From Steinernema hermaphroditum (taxonomy: Eukaryota > Nematoda > Chromadorea > Rhabditida > Steinernematidae): a stretch of DNA of 64,000 bases. The notes under the pieces are model-generated. The model saw only the letters and a list, made by a program, of their open reading frames with translations, ran no database searches and was not told where the DNA came from. Location of the stretch: contig CM059621.1 in the NCBI GenBank assembly GCA_030435675.1, positions 14,880,001 through 14,944,000 of the forward strand, given 5' to 3'. Positions 26,001 to 38,730 of this stretch are shown one piece after another (within the stretch, counting starts at the first letter, position 1; each line of letters begins with the position of its first letter). The translations under genes were made by a program, and so were the position numbers.

Positions 26001-29000
26001 TCCACGACTACCGAGGCCGAGACAACCCGTCGACCACCACCGAGGCCGAGACCACGACAGAAGCCCCGTCCACGACTACCGAGGCCGAGACCACGACAGA
26101 AGCCCCGTCGACCACCACCGAGGCCGAGACCACGACAGAAGCCCCGTCCACGACTACCGAGGCCGAGACCACGACAGAAGCCCCGTCGACCACCACCGAG
26201 GCCGAGACCACGACAGAAGCCCCGTCCACGACCTACCGAGGCCGAGACAACAACTTCTGAGGCAGTGTCGACCACCACCGAGGCCGAGACCACGACAGAA
26301 GCCCCGTCCACGACTACCGAGGCCGAGACCACGACAGAAGCCCCGTCCACCACCACCGAGGCCGCGACCACGACAGAAGCCCCGTCCACGACTACCGAGG
26401 CCGAGACCACGACAGAAGCCCCGTCCACGACTACCGAGGCCGAGACCACGACAGAAGCCCCGTCGACCACCACCGAGGCCGAGACCACGACAGAAGCCCC
26501 GTCGACGACTACCGAGGCCGAGACCACGACAGAAGCCCCGTCGACCACCACCGAGGCCGAGACCACGACAGAAGCCCCGTCCACGACTACCGAGGCCGAG
26601 ACAACAACTTCTGAGGCAGTGTCGACCACCACCGAGGCCGAGACCACGACAGAAGCCCCGTCCACGACTACCGAGGCCGAGACCACGACAGAAGCCCCGT
26701 CGACCACCACCGAGGCCGAGACCACGACAGAAGCCCCGTCCACGACTACCGAGGCCGAGACCACGACAGAAGCCCCGTCGACCACCACCGAGGCCGAGAC
26801 AACAACTTCTGAGGCAGTGTCGACCACCACCGAGGCCGAGACCACGACAGAAGCCCCGTCCACCACCACCGAGGCCGAGACCACGACAGAAGCCCCGTCG
26901 ACCACCACCGAGGCCGAGACCACGACAGAAGCCCCGTCCACGACTACCGAGGCCGAGACCACGACAGAAGCCCCGTCCACCACCACCGAGGCCGAGACCA
27001 CGACAGAAGCCCCGTCGACCACCACCGAGGCCGAGACCACGACAGAAGCCCCGTCCACGACTACCGAGGCCGAGACCACGACAGAAGCCCCGTCCACCAC
27101 CACCGAGGCCGAGACCACGACAGAAGCCCCGTCGACCACCACCGAGGCCGAGACCACGACAGAAGCCCCGTCGACCACCACCGAGGCCGAGACCACGACA
27201 GAAGCCCCGTCCACCACAACCGAGGCCGAGACCACAACAGAAGCCCTGTCGACCACCACCGAGGCCGAGACCACGACAGAAGCCCCGTCCACCACTACCG
27301 AGGCCGAGACCACGACAGAAGCCCCGTCCACGACTACCGAGGCCGAGACCACGACAGAAGCCCCGTCGACCACCACCGAGGCCGAGACCACGACAGAAGC
27401 CCCGTCGACCACCACCGAGGCCGAGACCACGACAGAAGCCCCGTCCACGACTACCGAGGCCGAGACCACGACAGAAGCCCCGTCGACCACCACCGAGGCC
27501 GAGACCACGACAGAAGCCCTGTCGACCACCACCGAGGCCGAGACCACGACAGAAGCCCCGTCCACGACTACCGAGGCCGAGACCACGACAGAAGCCCCGT
27601 CCACCGACCACCACCGAGGCCGAACGACCCCACGACAGAAGCCCCGTCGACCACCACCGAGGCCGAGACCACGACAGAAGCCCCGTCCACGACAACCGAG
27701 GCCGAGACCACGACAGAAGCCCCGTCGACCACCACCGAGGCCGAGACCACGACAGAAGCCCCGTCGACCACCACCGAGGCCGAGACCACGACAGAAGCCC
27801 CGTCGACCACCACCGAGGCCGAGACCACGACAGAAGCCCCGTCCACGACCACCGAGGCCGAGACCACGACAGAAGCCCCGTCGACCACCACCGAGGCCGA
27901 GACCACGACAGAAGCCCCGTCCACGACCACCGAGGCCGAGACAACAACAGAAGCCCCGTCGACCACCACCGAGGCCGAGACCACGACAGAAGCCCCGTCC
28001 ACCACCACCGAGGCCGAGACCACGACAGAAGCCCCGTCGACCACCACCGAGGCCGAGACCACGACAGAAGCCCCGTCGACCACCACCGAGGCCGAGACCA
28101 CGACAGAAGCCCCGTCGACCACCACCGAGGCCGAGACCACGACAGAAGCCCCGTCGACGACTACCGAGGCCGAGACCACGACAGAAGCCCCGTCGACCAC
28201 CACCGAGGCCGAGACCACGACAGAAGCCCCGTCCACGACAACCGAGGCCGAGACCACGACAGAAGCCCCGTCGACCACCACCGAGGCCGAGACCACGACA
28301 GAAGCCCCGTCGACCACCACCGAGGCCGAGACCACGACAGAAGCCCCGTCCACCACTACCGAGGCCGAGACAACAACTTCTGAGGCAGTGTCGACCACCA
28401 CCGAGGCCGAGACCACGACAGAAGCCCCGTCCACGACTACCGAGGCCGAGACCACGACAGAAGCCCCGTCCACCACCACCGAGGCCGAGACCACGACAGA
28501 AGCCCCGTCCACGACTACCGAGGCCGAGACCACGACAGAAGCCCCGTCGACCACCACCGAGGCCGAGACCACGACAGAAGCCCCGTCCACCACCACCGAG
28601 GCCGAGACCACGACAGAAGCCCCGTCGACCACTACCGAGGCCGAGACCACGACAGAAGCCCCGTCCACGACCACCGAGGCCGAGACCACGACAGAAGCCC
28701 CGTCGACCACCACCGAGGCCGAGACCACGACAGAAGCCCCGTCCACGACTACCGAGGCCGAGACCACGACAGAAGCCCCGTCCACGACCACCGAGGCCGA
28801 GACCACGACAGAAGCCCCGTCGACCACCACCGAGGCCGAGACCACGACAGAAGCCCCGTCCACGCACCACCGAGGCCGAGACCACGACAGAAGCCCCGTC
28901 CACGACTACCGAGGCCGAGACCACGACAGAAGCCCCGTCGACCACCACCGAGGCCGAGACCACGACAGAAGCCCCGTCGACCACCACCGAGGCCGAGACC

Positions 29001-32000
29001 ACGACAGAAGCCCCGTCCACGACTACCGAGGCCGAGACCACGACAGAAGCCCCGTCGACCACCACCGAGGCCGAGACCACGACAGAAGCCCCGTCCACGA
29101 CAACCGAGGCCGAGACCACGACAGAAGCCCCGTCGACCACCACCGAGGCCGAGACCACGACAGAAGCCCCGTCGACCACCACCGAGGCCGAGACCACGAC
29201 AGAAGCCCCGTCGACCACCACCGAGGCCGAGACCACGACAGAAGCCCCGTCCACGACTACCGAGGCCGAGACCACGACAGAAGCCCCGTCCACGACAACC
29301 GAGGCCGAGACCACGACAGAAGCCCCGTCCACGACCACCGAGGCCGAGACCACGACAGAAGCCCCGTCGACCACCACCGAGGCCGAGACCACGACAGAAG
29401 CCCCGTCGACCACCACCGAGGCCGAGACCACGACAGAAGCCCCGTCCACGACTACCGAGGCCGAGACAACAACTTCTGAGGCAGTGTCGACCACCACCGA
29501 GGCCGAGACCACGACAGAAGCCCCGTCCACGACTACCGAGGCCGAGACCACGACAGAAGCCCCGTCGACCACCACCGAGGCCGAGACCACGACAGAAGCC
29601 CCGTCGACCACCACCGAGGCCGAGACCACGACAGAAGCCCCGTCCACGACCTACCGAGGCCGAGACAACGCAATTGAAGCCCTGTCGACCACCACCGAGG
29701 CCGAGACCACGACAGAAGCCCCGTCCACGACCACCGAGGCCGAGACCACGACAGAAGCCCCGTCCACGACTACCGAGGCCGAGACCACGACAGAAGCCCC
29801 GTCCACGACTACCGAGGCCGAGACCACGACAGAAGCCCCGTCGACCACCACCGAGGCCGAGACAACAACTTCTGAGGCAGTGTCGACCACCACCGAGAGC
29901 GAGACCACGACAGAAGCCCCGTCCACGACTACCGAGGCCGAGACCACGACAGAAGCCCCGTCGACCACCACCGAGGCCGAGACCACGACAGAAGCCCCGT
30001 CGACCACCACCGAGGCCGAGACCACGACAGAAGCCCCGTCCACGACTACCGAGGCCGAGACCACGACAGAAGCCCCGTCCACGACTACCGAGGCCGAGAC
30101 CACGACAGAAGCCCCGTCCACGACAACCGAGGCCGAGACCACGACAGAAGCCCCGTCGACCACCACCGAGGCCGAGACCACGACAGAAGCCCCGTCGACC
30201 ACCACCGAGGCCGAGACCACGACAGAAGCCCCGTCCACGACTACCGAGGCCGAGACAACAACTTCTGAGGCAGTGTCGACCACCACCGAGGCCGAGACCA
30301 CGACAGAAGCCCCGTCGACCACCACCGAGGCCGAGACCACGACAGAAGCCCCGTCGACCACCACCGAGGCCGAGACCACGACAGAAGCCCCGTCGACCAC
30401 CACCGAGGCCGAGACCACGACAGAAGCCCCGTCGACCACCACCGAGGCCGAGACCACGACAGAAGCCCCGTCCACGACTACCGAGGCCGAGACAACAACT
30501 TCTGAGGCAGTGTCGACCACCACCGAGGCCGAGACCACGACAGAAGCCCCGTCCACGACTACCGAGGCCGAGACCACGACAGAAGCCCCGTCCACGACTA
30601 CCGAGGCCGAGACCACGACAGAAGCCCCGTCCACGACTACCGAGGCCGCGACCACGACAGAAGCCCCGTCGACCACCACCGAGGCCGAGACAACAACTTC
30701 TGAGGCAGTGTCGACCACCACCGAGAGCGAGACCACGACAGAAGCCCCGTCCACGACTACCGAGGCCGAGACCACGACAGAAGCCCCGTCGACCACCACC
30801 GAGGCCGAGACCACAACTGAGGCAGTGTCGACCACCACCGAGGGCGAGACCACGACAGAAGCCCCGTCCACGACTACCGAGGCCGAGACCACGACAGAAG
30901 CCCCGTCCACGACTACCGAGGCCGAGACCACGACAGAAGCCCCGTCCACGACTACCGAGGCCGAGACCACGACAGAAGCCCCGTCGACCACCACCGAGGC
31001 CGAGACCACGACAGAAGCCCCGTCGACCACCACCGAGGCCGAGACCACGACAGAAGCCCCGTCCACGACTACCGAGGCCGAGACCACAACTTCTGAGGCA
31101 GTGTCGACCACCACCGAGGCCGAGACCACGACAGAAGCCCCGTCCACGACAACCGAGGCCGAGACCACGACAGAAGCCCCGTCCACGACTACCGAGGCCG
31201 AGACCACGACAGAAGCCCCGTCTACGACTACCGAGAGCGAGACAACAACTTCTGAGGCAGTTTCGACCACCACCGAGGCCGAGACCACGACAGAAGCCCC
31301 GTCCACGACTACCGAGGCCGAGACCACGACAGAAGCCCCGTCTACGACTACCGAGAGCGAGACAACAACTTCTGAGGCAGTGTCGACCACCACCGAGGCC
31401 GAGACCACGACAGAAGCCCCGTCCACGACTACCGAGGCCGAAACCACGACAGAAGCCCCGTCCACGACTACCGAGGCCGAAACCACGACAGAAACCCCGT
31501 CCACGACTACCGAGGCCGAGACCACGACAGAAGCCCCGTCCACGACTACCGAGGCCGAGACCACGACAGAAGCCCCGTCGACGACTACCGAGGCCGAGAC
31601 CACGACAGAAGCCCCGTCGACCACCACCGAGGCCGAGACCACGACAGAAGCCCCGTCCACGACTACCGAGGCCGCGACCACGACAGAAGCCCCGTCGACC
31701 ACCACCGAGGCCGAGACAACAACTTCTGAGGCAGTGTCGACCACCACCGAGGCCGAGACCACGACAGAAGCCCCGTCCACGACTACCGAGGCCGAGACCA
31801 CGACAGAAGCCCCGTCGACCACCACCGAGGCCGAGACCACGACAGAAACCCCGTCCACGACAACCGAGGCCGAGACCACGACAGAAGCCCCGTCGACCAC
31901 CACCGAGGCCGAGACCACGACAGAAGCCCCGTCGACCACCACCGAGGCCGAGACCACGACAGAAGCCCCGTCCACGACTACCGAGGCCGAGACCACGACA

Positions 32001-35000
32001 GAAGCCCCGTCCACGACTACCGAGGCCGAGACCACGACAGAAGCCCCGTCCACGACTACCGAGGCCGAGACAACAACTTCTGAGGCAGTGTCGACCACCA
32101 CCGAGGCCGAGACCACGACAGAAGCCCCGTCCACGACAACCGAGGCCGAGACCACGACAGAAGCCCCGTCCACGACTACCGAGGCCGAGACCACGACAGA
32201 AGCCCCGTCCACGACTACCGAGGCCGAGACCACGACAGAAGCCCCGTCCACGACTACCGAGGCCGCGACCACGACAGAAGCCCCGTCCACGACTACCGAG
32301 GCCGAGACCACGACAGAAGCCCCGTCGACCACCACCGAGGCCGAGACCACGACAGAAGCCCCGTCCACGACTACCGAGGCCGAGACCACGACAGAAGCCC
32401 CGTCGACCACCACCGAGGCCGAGACCACGACAGAAGCCCCGTCGACCACCACCGAGGCCGAGACCACGACAGAAGCCCCGTCGACCACCACCGAGGCCGA
32501 GACCACGACAGAAGCCCCGTCGACCACCACCGAGGCCGAGACCACGACAGAAGCCCCGTCGACCACCACCGAGGCCGAGACCACGACAGAAGCCCCGTCC
32601 ACGACTACCGAGGCCGAGACCACGACAGAAGCCCCGTCCACGACTACCGAGGCCGAGACCACGACAGAAGCCCCGTCCACGACTACCGAGGCCGCGACCA
32701 CGACAGAAGCCCCGTCCACGACTACCGAGGCCGCGACCACGACAGAAGCCCCGTCCACGACTACCGAGGCCGAGACAACAACTTCTGAGGCAGTGTCGAC
32801 CACCACCGAGGCCGCGACCACGACAGAAGCCCCGTCGACCACCACCGAGGCCGAGACCACGACAGAAGCCCCGTCCACGACTACCGAGGCCGCGACCACG
32901 ACAGAAGCCCCGTCCACGACTACCGAGGCCGAGACAACAACTTCTGAGGCAGTGTCGACCACCACCGAGGCCGAGACCACGACAGAAGCCCCGTCCACGA
33001 CAACCGAGGCCGAGACCACGACAGAAGCCCCGTCCACGACTACCGAGGCCGAGACCACGACAGAAGCCCCGTCCACGACTACCGAGGCCGAGACCACGAC
33101 AGAAGCCCCGTCCACGACTACCGAGGCCGAGACCACGACAGAAGCCCCGTCCACGACTACCGAGGCCGCGACCACGACAGAAGCCCCGTCCACGACTACC
33201 GAGGCCGAGACCACGACAGAAGCCCCGTCCACGACTACCGAGGCCGAGACCACGACAGAAGCCCCGTCCACGACTACCGAGGCCGAGACCACGACAGAAG
33301 CCCCGTCCACGACTACCGAGGCCGAGACCACGACAGAAGCCCCGTCCACGACTACCGAGGCCGAGACCACGACAGAAGCCCCGTCCACGACTACCGAGGC
33401 CGAGACCACGACAGAAGCCCCGTCGACCACCACCGAGGCCGAGACCACGACAGAAGCCCCGTCCACGACTACCGAGGCCGCGACCACGACAGAAGCCCCG
33501 TCCACGACTACCGAGGCCGAGACAACAACTTCTGAGGCAGTGTCGACCACCACCGAGGCCGAGACAACAACTTCTGAGGCAGTGTCGACCACCACCGAGG
33601 CCGAGACCACGACAGAAGCCCCGTCCACGACAACCGAGGCCGAGACCACGACAGAAGCCCCGTCCACGACTACCGAGGCCGAAACCACGACAGAAGCCCC
33701 GTCCACGACTACCGAGGCCGAAACCACGACAGAAGCCCCGTCCACGACTACCGAGGCCGAGACCACGACAGAAGCCCCGTCCACGACTACCGAGGCCGAG
33801 ACCACGACAGAAGCCCCGTCCACGACTACCGAGGCCGAGACCACGACAGAAGCCCCGTCGACCACCACCGAGGCCGAGACCACGACAGAAGCCCCGTCGA
33901 CCACCACCGAGGCCGAGACCACGACAGAAGCCCCGTCCACGACTACCGAGGCCGAGACCACGACAGAAGCCCCGTCGACCACCACCGAGGCCGAGACCAC
34001 GACAGAAGCCCCGTCGACCACCACCGAGGCCGAGACCACGACAGAAGCCCCGTCGACCACCACCGAGGCCGAGACCACGACAGAAGCCCCGTCGACCACC
34101 ACCGAGGCCGAGACCACGACAGAAGCCCCGTCGACCACCACCGAGGCCGAGACCACGACAGAAGCCCCGTCCACGACTACCGAGGCCGAGACCACGACAG
34201 AAGCCCCGTCCACGACTACCGAGGCCGAGACCACGACAGAAGCCCCGTCCACGACTACCGAGGCCGAGACCACGACAGAAGCCCCGTCCACGACCTACCG
34301 AGGCCGAGACACACGACAGAAGCCCCGTCGACCACCACCGAGGCCGAGACCACGACAGAAGCCCCGTCGACCACCACCGACGCCGAGACCACGACAGAAG
34401 CCCCGTCGGCCACCACCGAGGCCGAGACCACGACAGAAGCCCCGTCTACGACTACCGAGGCCGAGACCACGACAGAAGCCCCGTCTACGACTACCGAGGC
34501 CGAGACAACAACTTCTGAGGCAGTGTCGACCACCACCGAGGCCGAGACCACGACAGAAGCCCCGTCCACGACTACCGAGGCCGAGACCACGACAGAAGCC
34601 CCGTCGACCACCACCGAGGCCGAGACCACGACAGAAGCCCCGTCGACCACCACCGAGGCCGAGACCACGACAGAAGCCCCGTCGACCACCACCGAGGCCG
34701 AGACCACGACAGAAGCCCCGTCCACGACAACCGAGGCCGAGACCACGACAGAAGCCCCGTCGACCACCACCGAGGCCGAGACCACGACAGAAGCCCCGTC
34801 CACGACTACCGAGGCCGAGACCACGACAGAAGCCCCGTCCACGACTACCGAGGCCGAGACCACGACAGAAGCCCCGTCCACGACTACCGAGGCCGCGACC
34901 ACGACAGAAGCCCCGTCCACGACTACCGAGGCCGCGACCACGACAGAAGCCCCGTCCACGACTACCGAGGCCGAGACAACAACTTCTGAGGCAGTGTCGA

Positions 35001-37905
35001 CCACCACCGAGGCCGCGACCACGACAGAAGCCCCGTCGACCACCACCGAGGCCGAGACCACGACAGAAGCCCCGTCCACGACTACCGAGGCCGCGACCAC
35101 GACAGAAGCCCCGTCCACGACTACCGAGGCCGAGACAACAACTTCTGAGGCAGTGTCGACCACCACCGAGGCCGAGACCACGACAGAAGCCCCGTCCACG
35201 ACAACCGAGGCCGAGACCACGACAGAAGCCCCGTCCACGACTACCGAGGCCGAGACCACGACAGAAGCCCCGTCCACGACTACCGAGGCCGAGACCACGA
35301 CAGAAGCCCCGTCCACGACTACCGAGGCCGAGACCACGACAGAAGCCCCGTCCACGACTACCGAGGCCGCGACCACGACAGAAGCCCCGTCCACGACTAC
35401 CGAGGCCGAGACCACGACAGAAGCCCCGTCCACGACTACCGAGGCCGAGACCACGACAGAAGCCCCGTCCACGACTACCGAGGCCGAGACCACGACAGAA
35501 GCCCCGTCCACGACTACCGAGGCCGAGACCACGACAGAAGCCCCGTCCACGACTACCGAGGCCGAGACCACGACAGAAGCCCCGTCCACGACTACCGAGG
35601 CCGAGACCACGACAGAAGCCCCGTCGACCACCACCGAGGCCGAGACCACGACAGAAGCCCCGTCCACGACTACCGAGGCCGCGACCACGACAGAAGCCCC
35701 GTCCACGACTACCGAGGCCGAGACAACAACTTCTGAGGCAGTGTCGACCACCACCGAGGCCGAGACAACAACTTCTGAGGCAGTGTCGACCACCACCGAG
35801 GCCGAGACCACGACAGAAGCCCCGTCCACGACAACCGAGGCCGAGACCACGACAGAAGCCCCGTCCACGACTACCGAGGCCGAAACCACGACAGAAGCCC
35901 CGTCCACGACTACCGAGGCCGAAACCACGACAGAAGCCCCGTCCACGACTACCGAGGCCGAGACCACGACAGAAGCCCCGTCCACGACTACCGAGGCCGA
36001 GACCACGACAGAAGCCCCGTCCACGACTACCGAGGCCGAGACCACGACAGAAGCCCCGTCGACCACCACCGAGGCCGAGACCACGACAGAAGCCCCGTCG
36101 ACCACCACCGAGGCCGAGACCACGACAGAAGCCCCGTCGACCACCACCGAGGCCGAGACCACGACAGAAGCCCCGTCCACGACTACCGAGGCCGAGACCA
36201 CGACAGAAGCCCCGTCGACCACCACCGAGGCCGAGACCACGACAGAAGCCCCGTCGACCACCACCGAGGCCGAGACCACGACAGAAGCCCCGTCGACCAC
36301 CACCGAGGCCGAGACCACGACAGAAGCCCCGTCGACCACCACCGAGGCCGAGACCACGACAGAAGCCCCGTCGACCACCACCGAGGCCGAGACCACGACA
36401 GAAGCCCCGTCCACGACTACCGAGGCCGAGACCACGACAGAAGCCCCGTCCACGACTACCGAGGCCGAGACCACGACAGAAGCCCCGTCCACGACTACCG
36501 AGGCCGAGACCACGACAGAAGCCCCGTCCACGACTACCGAGGCCGAGACCACGACAGAAGCCCCGTCGACCACCACCGAGGCCGAGACCACGACAGAAGC
36601 CCCGTCGACCACCACCGACGCCGAGACCACGACAGAAGCCCCGTCGGCCACCACCGAGGCCGAGACCACGACAGAAGCCCCGTCTACGACTACCGAGGCC
36701 GAGACCACGACAGAAGCCCCGTCTACGACTACCGAGGCCGAGACAACAACTTCTGAGGCAGTGTCGACCACCACCGAGGCCGAGACCACGACAGAAGCCC
36801 CGTCCACGACTACCGAGGCCGAGACCACGACAGAAGCCCCGTCGACCACCACCGAGGCCGAGACCACGACAGAAGCCCCGTCGACCACCACCGAGGCCGA
36901 GACCACGACAGAAGCCCCGTCGACCACCACCGAGGCCGAGACCACGACAGAAGCCCCGTCCACGACAACCGAGGCCGAGACCACGACAGAAGCCCCGTCG
37001 ACCACCACCGAGGCCGAGACCACGACAGAAGCCCCGTCGACCACCACCGAGGCCGAGACCACGACAGAAGCCCCGTCGACCACCACCGAGGCCGAGACCA
37101 CGACAGAAGCCCCGTCCACGACAACCGAGGCCGAGACCACGACAGAAGCCCCGTCGACCACCACCGAGGCCGAGACCACGACAGAAGCCCCGTCGACCAC
37201 CACCGAGGCCGAGACCACGACAGAAGCCCCGTCCACGACTACCGAGAGCGAGACAACAACTTCTGAGGCAGTGTCGACCACCACCGAGGGCGAGACAACT
37301 ACAGAAATTATCTCCACAACGGCATCCACTCCGAATAACTCTACACCTGCTATTCCAACAACGTCGATTCGTCCGAGTACTCCTGCTCCAGAAGGATGGG
37401 CGCGTTGGGAAGACCACTACTATCATTACAACAGCACCCCAATGGCGTTCTTGGCTGCTGAGCGATACTGTTCTCAACAAAAGAGCCATTTAGTGTCTAT
37501 TCATAGTGGTGCTGAACAAGATTTCCTCACGAAGCTCGTCCACCCATCAGGTCCTGTTCCAATTGCCGGAATTCGAGTTTGGACCGGTGGATTTGCGCAG
37601 ATCTTCAACTTCAATTTCATGTGGACCGATGGAAGTTCTTTTGATTATGAAGATTGGTTCACTGGCTATCCTCAGGACGACGGCAACGCCATAACCGTCT
37701 GCATAAGAGTAAGTGCTTAAATAGTTTCGTTATAACTATTTCCGTAATTCAGATGACTATCATGGAAAGTGAGACCAAATGGATCACCATGGATTGTGGC
37801 TTCTACGGCCCAGTCCTGTGCAAAAAGCCGATCTACTCTGGCTTGTCTTCGTCCTTCTTCGAGCGCATGAAGAAGATGTCAGTTAACCCGTTCGCGGACG
37901 CTTAA
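11078..37905 (+). CDS. gene D, giant mucin-like double-CTLD protein
   Basis: Exons 11078-11300, 11344-11625, 11670-37708 and 37753-37905 join with the phases used by genes B and C. The protein begins with a signal peptide (residues 1-19), then CTLD1 (about 22-160; FWLGGRDD, WEWIDV, ASGQPATKNGYDC, YPYVCES) and a short Cys-rich stretch (SSCPICTPC). A vast Thr/Ser/Glu/Ala/Pro tract follows. CTLD2 (37390-37905; HLVSIHS, VWTGG, FMWTDGSSFDYEDW, PVLCKK) ends the protein. The third exon is 26,039 nt, exactly in frame overall, so a frame-corrected product would have about 8,898 residues, with roughly three Glu and seven Thr/Ser per 13-residue repeat. As written, the frame breaks near 16038 and a stop follows at 16640-16642, giving about 1,825 residues without CTLD2. 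Function is inferred: a secreted, heavily O-glycosylated, acidic filament with a lectin-like fold at each end. Sugar-binding residues are not canonical. Confidence 0.8.
13378..15327 (+). repeat. homogenised block of about 50 units
   Basis: Fifty consecutive 39-nt units run without a TTTSEAV spacer or frame break and are almost all the TCGACCACCACC type; I see only isolated single-base differences (near 13653 and 14744). This is the most uniform stretch of the array. Confidence 0.8.
32560..34797 (+). repeat. 2.2-kb tandem duplication inside the array, copy 1
   Basis: The order of unit variants, GCG-bearing units, doubled TTTSEAV units (33531, 33570) and the rare units with GACGCC and TCGGCC (34379-34412) is repeated immediately downstream at an offset of 2201 bp, becoming 2238 bp after one extra unit in copy 2 and two extra bases in copy 1. 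Confidence 0.85.
34798..37035 (+). repeat. 2.2-kb tandem duplication inside the array, copy 2
   Basis: Matches copy 1 unit by unit (doubled TTTSEAV at 35732 and 35771, rare GACGCC unit at 36617). It lacks the irregular frame-breaking unit present in copy 1 at 34291-34316, so that lesion arose after the duplication or is a sequencing error. Confidence 0.85.
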
Positions 37906-37943
37906 ACTGGAGATTTAAACAGACTTTTACGTCGTATTTAATC

Positions 37944-37949
37944 AATAAA
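37944..37949 (+). terminator. poly(A) signal of gene D
   Basis: AATAAA lies 39 nt after the stop codon of gene D. Confidence 0.75.
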
Positions 37950-38730
37950 TAACTGAGCATTTAAATTCTTGTATTACTTCTGCGGAAACTGCAATGATTG
38001 TAATCAGGTCTGTGCAAGTTTTGAGTTCTGCGATTTTGAATGATAGTTTGGGCTTTAAATTTGAGTGCTTTGACAAAATTGGACTTAGAACTCTGCCTTC
38101 AAGCAATGTCGATGCCGGAGAGTTCTCTATCCTCCAGCGGATGGCAAAGAAATATTCATCAGCTCCAGCAACGTCAAAAGTGAGAGGCTCTTCTTCAGGG
38201 CTTCAATGACACTGACCAATCTCTGAAGATCGATGCAACCCGAATACTTTTACTGTATTTCTGCACTTCACTTTAAGTTTTGAGTTTTTGTTTTGAGTCC
38301 ATCAACAAAGTTTTGAGTCTCGCACGGCCCCGCACAGATGGTGATGATGCTTTCGGTTGGGGTTTCGAGTCTCTGCGAACTCCCGGGTATTTGGGGAGGT
38401 AGTCCGATCTAGCTGTGAAATCTAGGCACGTTTTGGGTGAAAGGAGCGAAACGGCGCGGCCACGTCCTTCAGAAGCTTTCGCGCATGGCTTCGAGGCCTT
38501 CAAGTGGGAAACACTGACGAAAAACAACTTGCTCTTGTCTCTTGTCTGAAGGTCATGCTGAATAATATCGTGTTTCACAAAAGGGGAGTACTCCCGAGAA
38601 TAGCTCTCTTTAGGGTGTCGTGTCCGAGACACGGCATGATCTCGTATTATCCCCTCCAATACTGTGTGGTCCCCTTTGTACACCGTGCTCTCATATCAAG
38701 CGTTTTCGTTGTGGTTGTGGTGCAACTTCT

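Larger units (their letters stand above)
11879..37300 (+). repeat. giant 39-nt tandem array encoding STTTEAETTTEAP
   Basis: About 25.4 kb, equal to some 640 copies of a 39-nt, roughly 69% G+C unit. The main variants differ synonymously at the Ser-Thr-Thr codons: TCGACCACCACC (with a GTCGAC hexamer), TCCACGACTACC and TCCACGACAACC. A minority have GCG for GAG (AATTTEAP). A 42-nt variant ending TTTSEAV recurs irregularly and splits the array into blocks of one to about 50 units. The 39-nt unit has no stop codon in any of the six frames. In one alternative plus frame the TTTSEAV unit supplies a TGA. Confidence 0.97.

Noticed and set aside
29651..34291. Minus-strand open frame of about 1,546 codons rich in Val, Ser and Ala, and similar antisense frames at 11869-16029 and elsewhere
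   Set aside because: They are the reverse complement of the stop-free 39-nt unit and have no flanking unique coding sequence, so they are shadows.
11879..37300. CRISPR-like regular repeat
   Set aside because: The units are contiguous, without spacers, and lie in a eukaryotic coding exon.
25725..37493. Plus-strand open frame of 3,922 codons mixing TTTEAE and Pro/Arg repeats
   Set aside because: It is only an open path through frame changes and ends out of frame with the CTLD2 exon; the true frame is set by the exons at 11670 and 37708.
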